Source of the DNA: Lolium rigidum
Lineage: Eukaryota; Streptophyta; Magnoliopsida; Poales; Poaceae
Assembly: GCF_022539505.1 (NCBI RefSeq)
Contig: NC_061510.1
Coordinates: 266,423,687-266,487,686 of the forward strand
Length of the DNA: 64,000 nt
Direction: 5' to 3'
Shown: positions 57,241 to 64,000 of the stretch, piece by piece
Numbering within the stretch: the first letter of the stretch is position 1
Layout: the number at the start of each line of letters is the position of its first letter
The notes under the pieces: model-generated
The model's database searches: none
What the model saw: the letters and a program-made list of their open reading frames with translations, nothing else
Told to the model about the DNA's origin: nothing
Position numbers and translations under genes: made by a program

Positions 57241-59075
57241 GGAGGAAAATACTCCCACGAGCTTCATTTTGTAGTGACTAAGAAGGATCCATACATGCTT
57301 ACTTTTTCATATTCATGTTTTTAACTTGTTTCAATCTTGGTCAAACCTAAGATTTGACCAAAATTCAAATGGGCATAAAAATTCAGAAAAATGAAAAAAA
57401 TGAAAAACCAAAGCACATAGCCTTCTTAATTATGTCATACAGTAAGCATTCAAGTTGATAAACAAGATCTAGACATATTTGAACCAGAAAAATCATGTAT
57501 CTACCCCTAACCCTAAACTTTGTCTTGTGAAGTCAAGCATGAAGAGAAGTGGTCTTTGGTTTCAAACATAGAAATTTTAATAACCTCCCAAGTGCTTCAT
57601 TTTGGAGTGACTAAAAAGGATACATGCTTACTTTTTCATATTCATGTTTTAAACTTGTTTACCTCTTGGTCAAACCTACGATTTGACCAAGATTCAAATG
57701 GGCGGAAAATTCAAAAAAAACATAAAAATGAAAAACCAAAGCACATAGTCTTTTTATGTCAAACCTAGGATTTAATCAAGCATGAAGAGAAGTGGTTTTG
57801 GGTTTCAAACATGAAGAGAAGTGGTTTTGGGTGTCAAACATGGAAATTTCAAAAACCTCATAAAATGACATAAGAAGACTATGTGCCTTGGTTTTTCATT
57901 TTTTGATTTTTTTAAAAAATTATGCCCATTTGAATCTTTGTCGAATCCTAGGTTTGACCATGGTTTAAACAAGTTTAAATCATGAATATGAAAAATTAAG
58001 CATCTATCCTTCTTAGTCACTCCAAAATGTAGCTCTTGGGAGGGTTTTTGAAATTTCCATGTTTGAAACCAAAAACCACTTTTCTTCATGCATGCTTGAC
58101 TTCATAAGAATGCTTACCATATGTTTGAATTTTAAAAGCATATAGTCTTCTTATGTCATATAGTAAGCATTCAAGTTCATAAACAATGTTTGGACATATT
58201 CAAACCAGACAAATCATGTATCTACCCCCTAACCCTAATCTCGGTCGATTTTATGAAAGTCAAGCATGACGAGAAGTGGTTTTTGGTTTCAAACATGGAA
58301 ATTTCAAAAACCCTCCCAAGAGTTACATTTTGGAGTGACTTAAGAAGGATAGATGCTTAATTTTTCATATTCATGTTTTAAACTTGTATAAATCATGGTC
58401 AAACCTAGGATTTGACCAAGATTCAAATGGACAGAAAATAAAAAAACAGCAAAATGAAAAACCAAAGTACATAGTCTTCTTATGTCATGTAGCTAGTAAG
58501 CATTCAATTTGATAAACAAGGTCTAGACATATTCAAACTAGACAAACCATGTATCTACCCCCTAACCCCTAAACTCTGTCTTATGAAGTCTAGCATGAAG
58601 AGAAGTGGTTTTGGGTTTCAAACATGGAAATTTCAAAAACACTCCCAAAAACTTCATTTTAGAGTGACTAAGAAGGATACAAGGTTCCATTTTCATTTTC
58701 ATGTTTTAAACTTGTTTAAATCTTGGTCAAACCTAGGATTTGACCAAAACGTTCAAATGGGCATAAAAATTCAAAAAAATCAAAATAATGAAAAACCTAG
58801 GATTTGACCAAGATTCAAATGGGCATAAAATTTAAAAAAATGAAAAAATGAAAAACCAAGGCACGTAGTCTTCTTATGTCATATAGTAAGCATTCAATTA
58901 AGTTGATAAACAAGGTCTAGACATATTCAAACCAGGAAAATCATGTATCTACCCCTAACCCTAGCTAAACTCTGTCTTATGAAGTCAAGCATGCATGAAG
59001 AGAAGTGGTTTTTGGTTTCAAACATGGAAAATTCAAAAACCTCCCAAAAGCTTCATTTTGGAGTGACTAAGAAGG
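57241..59075. repeat. Satellite block 3, first part
   Basis: The same satellite as blocks 1 and 2 with more diverged monomers of about 300-340 bp. A segment at about 57863-58105 is inverted relative to its neighbours. Monomers carry the dyad CTTGGTCAAA-CCTAGGA-TTTGACCAAG or close variants (58398, 58723) and the CCCTAACCCTAAAC motif. Confidence 0.88.
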
Positions 59076-60064
59076 ATCGATAGGAAACTATGTACTAATA
59101 AAGTATAATAATCACCCGAGTTATTAGAGCAACAAGTCTGTCACTTACGTGTGGTTCCCATGCGTGAGGTCCCACACTTCAGTGAGCACAAGTCACGTAC
59201 GCTAGGTAAGCAAACTCCCAGCCATATTCTTTGTCAAGCGAGATGCATCAAGACTCTCTCTCTCTCTCTCCAATTATCCACCTCCGTTGGCTGCCGGTTT
59301 TGGCAGGGCGTTTCTAGCTCAGCTCGGAGGCCATGGTGTGCAGGCTCTTTAGCCATGGCGATTTGGTCGCGCCAAGTGGTTCGTGCCCGGCTGCGACGAG
59401 GATCAATCCGGACGGTGGCTGTTAAGGACCCGATCGCATTTCTTGCTTTCACCACTGGGGTCTACCATGTAAATCTTAGGGATTTAGACGTAATTTCCTA
59501 TTTATTTTGTGTCATGCTGTAAACTGCTCTCTGATGCGTATTGGAAATCTGGGTCCTTCAGGATCGTTCGGTTGTCCCTCCAACAAAAAAAAACATCTCT
59601 CTCATTCTCGGCCTCGCTCGCTCGCACCCTCTGCGCACTGACAACCCTGCACAACAGTCAAATCACCCGAAAAAATGTAGACACCATAAATAAGTGGGGC
59701 CCCGTGACTGCTCTCCCTTCGTCTCCTCCCGTGTGATCCCTCTTCCTCCGATTCCCGACCTTGCGGAAAATAAAAATGAAATGAAAGAGTTTCACTGGAC
59801 GGGCAAACACATGTGCTGCCTAGTAATAATAATAAAAACGTAAAAAAAATCGACCTACGAATCTATTAATAAGTTAAACTAGGGTTCTGCACAGTACTAC
59901 GGATCAATTTCAGAAAATGCAACTACGGGGTTCGATTTTGGCCTGCTAATATAAAATTAAATAATCTGAACTAGTATTCCTCTAAAAAATCATTTTGGTA
60001 TGCATCGTTTGGTACTTTTGATAGCAAGAGTGCTTACTCCCTCCGTTAGCAAATAGTCTTCCTT
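59076..60064. other. Non-satellite insertion in block 3
   Basis: About 990 bp unrelated to the satellite. It has a CT microsatellite (59254-59270), a GC-richer part (59280-59460) and a run of A after CCCTCCAAC (59585-59594) that resembles a retrotransposed 3' end. An isolated CTCCCTCCGTT word at 60038 resembles one end of a Stowaway MITE. No clean target duplication or protein domain was found. It may be a composite of several small insertions. Confidence 0.4.
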
Positions 60065-63000
60065 TTCATGTTTATGAAGTCAAGCATGAAGAGAAGTGGT
60101 TTTGGGTTTCAAACATGGAAATTTCAAAAACCTCCCAAAAAACTTCATTTTCGAGTGACTAAGAAGGATACAAGCTTCCCTTTTCATTTTCATGTTTTAA
60201 ACTTGTTTAAATTATCTTGGTCAAATCACATAGTCTTCTTATGTCATATAGTAAGCAAAGCACATAGTCTTCTTATGTCATATAGTAAGCATTAAAATTG
60301 ATAAACAAGGTCTAGACATATTCAAACTAGACAAATCATGTATCTACCCCTAACCGCTAAATTCTGTCTTATGAAGTCAAGCATGAAGAGAAGTCGTTTT
60401 GGGTTTCAAACATGTAAATTTCAAGAACATCCCAAAAGCTTCATTTTAGAGTGACTAAGAAGGATCCATGATTACCTTTTCATTTTCTTGTTTTAAACTT
60501 GTTTAAATATTGGTCAAACCTATGATTTGACCAAAAGATTCAAATGGGCATAACAATTCAGAAAAAATCAAGAGAATGAAAAAACAAAGGACATAGCATT
60601 CTTATGTCATATATATAGTAAGCATTCAAGTTGATAAACAAGGCCTATACATATTCAAACCAGAAAATCATGTATATATCTACCCCTAACTTAACCCTAA
60701 TTAAACTCTGTCTTATGAAGTCAAGCATGCATGAAGAGAAGTGGTTTTGGTCTCAAACATGGAAATTTCAAAAACCCTCCCAAGAGTTTTGGAGTGACTA
60801 AGAAGGATAGATGCTTAATTTTTCATATTCATGATTTAAACTTGTTCAAATCTTGGCCAAACCTAGAATTTGACCAAGATTCAAATGGGCATAAAAATTC
60901 AAAAAATCAAAAAAAATATGAAAAACCAAGGTCTTATTATGTCATATATATAGTAATCATAAACAAGGTCTCTAGACATATTCAAAACATACAAATCATG
61001 TATCTACCACCTAACCCTAAACTCTGTCTTATGAACTCAAGCATGAAGAGAAGTGGTTTTGGGTTTCAAACATGGAAATTTCAAAAACCTCCCAAAAACT
61101 TCATTTTAGAGTGACTAAGAAGGATACAAGCTTCCCTTTTCATTTTCATGTTTTAAACTTGTTTAAATCTGGGTCAAACCTAGGATTTGACCAAAAGATT
61201 CAAATGGGCATAAAAATTCAGAAAAAAATCAAAAGAATGAAAAACAAAGGACATAGCATTCTTATGTCATATATATAGTAAGCATTATTCAAGTTGATAA
61301 ACAAGGTCTAGACATATTCAAACCATAAAATCATGTATATATCTACCCCTAACCCTAAACTCTGTCTTATGAAGGCAAGCATGCAGGAAGAGAAGTTGTT
61401 TTTGGTTTCAAACATGGAAATTTCAAAAACCCTCCCAACAAGAGCTACATTTTAGAGTGACTGAGAAGCATACATGCTCACTTTTTCATATTCATGTTTT
61501 AAACTTATTCAAATCTTGGTGAAACCTAGGATTTGACCAAGATTCAAATGGGTATAAAAATTCAAATACTGGTTTGTCTAGTTTGAATATGTCTAGACCT
61601 TGTTTATCAACTTGAATGCTTACTACATGACATAAGAAGACTATATAATTTGGTTTTTTATTTTTCTGATTTTTTTAAATTTTCTACCCATTTGAATCTT
61701 GGTCAAATCCTAGGTGTCTGACCATGATTTAAACAAGTTTAAAACATGAATATGAAAAATTAAGCATCTATCCTTCTTAAGTCACTCCAAAATGTAACTC
61801 TTGGGAGGTTTTTTGAAATTTCCATGTTGAAACAAAAACCACTTCTCTTCATGCTAGACTTTCATAAAATTGACCGAGTTTAGGGTTAGGTGGTAGATAC
61901 ATGATTTGTCTTGTTTGAATATGTCCAAACCTTGTTTATCAACTTGAATGCTTACTATATGACATAAGAATGCTTACCATATGTTTGAATTTTAAAAGCA
62001 TATAGTCTTCTTATGTCATATAGTAAGCATTCAAGTTGATAAACAATGTTTGGACGTATTCAAACCAGACAAATCATGTATCTACGCCCTAACCCTAATC
62101 TCGGTCGATTTTATGAGAGTCAAGCATGAAGAGAAGTGGTTTTTGGTTTCAAACATGGAAATTTCAAAAACCCTCCCAAGAGTTACATTTTGGAGTGACT
62201 TAAGAATGATAGATGCTTAATTTTTCATATTCATGTTTTAAACTTGTTTAAATCATGGTCAAACCTAGGATTTGACCAAGATTCAAATGGGCAGAAAATT
62301 TAAAAAAATAGAAAATGAAAAACCAAAGTACATAGTCTTCTTATTATGTCATGTAGCTAGTAAGCATTCAATTTGATAAACAAGGTCTAGACATATTCAA
62401 ACTAGACAAACCATGTATCTACCCCCTAACCCCTAAACTCTGTCTTATGAAGTCTAGCATGAAGAGAAGTGGTTTTGGGTTTCAAACATGGAAATTTCAA
62501 AAACCTCCCAAAAAACTTCCATTTTCGAGTGACTAAGAAGGATACAAGCTTCCCTTTTCATTTTCATGTTTTAAACTTATTTAAATTATCTTGGTCAAAT
62601 CACATAGTCTTCTTATGTCATATAGTAAGCAAAGCACATAGTCTTCTTATGTCATATAGTAAGCATTAAAATTGATAAACAATGTCTAGACATATTCAAA
62701 CTAGACAAATCATGTATCTACCCCTAACCCCTAAATTCTGTCTTATGAAGTCAAGCATGAAAAGAAGTCGTTTTGGGTTTCAAACATGGAAATTTCAAGA
62801 ACATCCCAAAAGCTTCATTTTAGAGTGACTAAGAAGGATCCATGATTACCTTTTCATTTTCTTGTTTTAAACTTGTTTAAATATTGGTCAAACCTAGGAT
62901 TTGACCAAAAGATTCAAATGGGCATAAAAATTCAGAAAAAAATCAAGAGAATGAAAAAACAAAGGACATAGCATTCTTATGTCATATATATAGTAAGCAT

Positions 63001-63535
63001 TCAAGTTGATAAACAAGGTCTAGACATATTCAAACCAGAAAATCATGTATATATCTACCCCTAACCCTAAACTCTGTCTTATGAAGTCAAGCATGCATGA
63101 AGAGAAGTGGTTTTTGGTTTCAAACATGGAAATTTCAAAAACCCTCCCAAGAGTTTTGGAGTGACTAAGAAGGATAGATGCTTAATTTTTCATATTCATG
63201 ATTTAAACTTGTTCAAATCTTGGTCAAACCTAGAATTTGACAAAGATTCAAATGGGCATAACAATTCAAAAAAATCAAAAAAATGAAAAACCAAGGTCTT
63301 ATTATGTCATATAGTAAGCATTCAATTAAGTTGATAAACAAGGTCTAGACATATTCAAACCAGGAAAATCATGTATCTACCCCTAACCCTAAACTCTGTC
63401 TCATGAAGTCAAGCACGCATGAAGATATGTGGTTTTTGGTTTCAAACATGGAAATTTCAAAAACCCTCCCAAGAGCTACATTTTGGAGTGACTAAGAAGG
63501 ATAGATGCTTAATTTTTCAGATTCATGATTTAAAC
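60065..63535. repeat. Satellite block 3, second part, with inverted segment and duplication
   Basis: Monomers of about 310-340 bp continue. 61570-61985 is inverted. 61655-62465 repeats the arrangement of 57890-58600 (including the inverted segment), and 62460-63330 repeats 60089-60960. A segment of the array has thus been duplicated and then shortened. Confidence 0.85.
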
Positions 63536-64000
63536 TGGGGTGCTTATTATATTGTATAAGTACAAAGTTTCCTATGGTTCCAAGGGTAGGGAAGCCAAGT
63601 TAACTCATTTACATGATAGTATTTTTTCCATGAAGCCAAGTTAACTCATCTATCAATTGGTACATTTTGGTTATATTCAAAATTTTACTTGAAACTTGTT
63701 GGTCATGCCATTCTACTACTTGGCTAACACATTTTTCAGCTCGGGAAGGTAGGGGAAGGGGGCATGCATGATGCTACCCTGAATTTGTGGGACCCCAAAA
63801 ACTTGCAAATACGAGCGATGCATCCAAAAGAAACACTCGTCCCCTCCCCGCATGATTTTGCCCTACCTAAATTTGAAGTCAAGCCAAAGGTGGTTCAAAA
63901 AGGCAATCAAAAGGCATGGATTGTTCATCATTTTCTACATAGCTAGGGAAAATACCATACTGCCATACTAGTGTTTTAGAAAATAGCCCTTCAAATAGTT
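63536..64000. other. Unclassified right end
   Basis: Non-satellite DNA with a short direct repeat GAAGCCAAGTTAACTCAT at 63591 and 63632. The 60-codon frame 63764-63946 has no recognisable feature. Confidence 0.4.

Noticed and set aside
60030..60060. Stowaway MITE
   Set aside because: Only one CTCCCTCCGTT end is visible; no inverted partner with TA flanks was found.
9001..63535. Interstitial telomere array
   Set aside because: Only two degenerate CCCTAA(A) units occur per monomer, never a long uninterrupted telomeric run.

Overview
The window is repeat-dominated nuclear DNA from a grass, most likely a Pooideae/Triticeae-type genome (wheat, barley, rye, oat or ryegrass relatives). The evidence is long gypsy-type LTRs of the TGATACGTCTCC class with tRNA-Asp-type primer sites, an Au-like SINE, CACTA and Mutator-like (MULE) transposons, and intron-bearing plant genes. 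Three runs of exactly 100 N (19142-19241, 36512-36611, 48432-48531) are scaffold gaps of unknown true size, so order and orientation across them are not proven.

Layout. 1-5046 is unclassified repeat-like DNA with two GC-rich stretches, followed by a probable minus-strand LTR with its primer site (5033-5971). 5972-7758 holds a broken intron-containing coding region with a tandemly duplicated intron-exon unit. 7759-9000 is a non-autonomous CACTA element full of GGGCCGGCCC-rich 106-bp repeats. 9001-19141 is a tandem satellite of about 330 bp, arranged as a roughly 659-bp AB dimer and interrupted by a complete LTR element (E1, 11758-18594). After gap 1, a second element (E2, minus, 19273-26118) and a third (E3, plus, 28329-36506) flank and disrupt B3-domain-like gene pieces (26149-28328). 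After gap 2 comes a fourth (E4, minus, about 36610-43233). 43871-46610 is a second satellite block carrying a SINE. A 700-bp MULE-type MITE (46751-47450) and a small two-exon gene (47719-48287, minus) follow. After gap 3, 48546-56645 is a MULE with 123-bp terminal inverted repeats and a FAR1-type transposase gene; a 3.9-kb CACTA element (51775-55715) with a truncated TNP2/Ulp1 coding region sits inside it. 57241-63535 is a third satellite block with inverted monomers and an internal duplication.

How the parts relate. E1-E4 are all non-autonomous: none encodes reverse transcriptase or integrase. They share one 3' internal region of about 2.5 kb but carry either an unknown ORF of about 217 codons (E1, E2, E4) or gag plus protease (E3), and their LTRs are mosaics of shared modules. 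Comparing LTR pairs, and reading the broken gag frame of E3, shows that sequence differences concentrate at CAG/CTG sites (CTG versus CTCG or CCG, CAG versus CGAG or CGG). This looks like residual base-calling error at methylated CHG sites mixed with ordinary CpG deamination, and it probably explains several apparent frameshifts. The only plausibly functional cellular gene is the small minus-strand gene beside gap 3. The FAR1-type transposase is largely intact except for its C-terminal exon.
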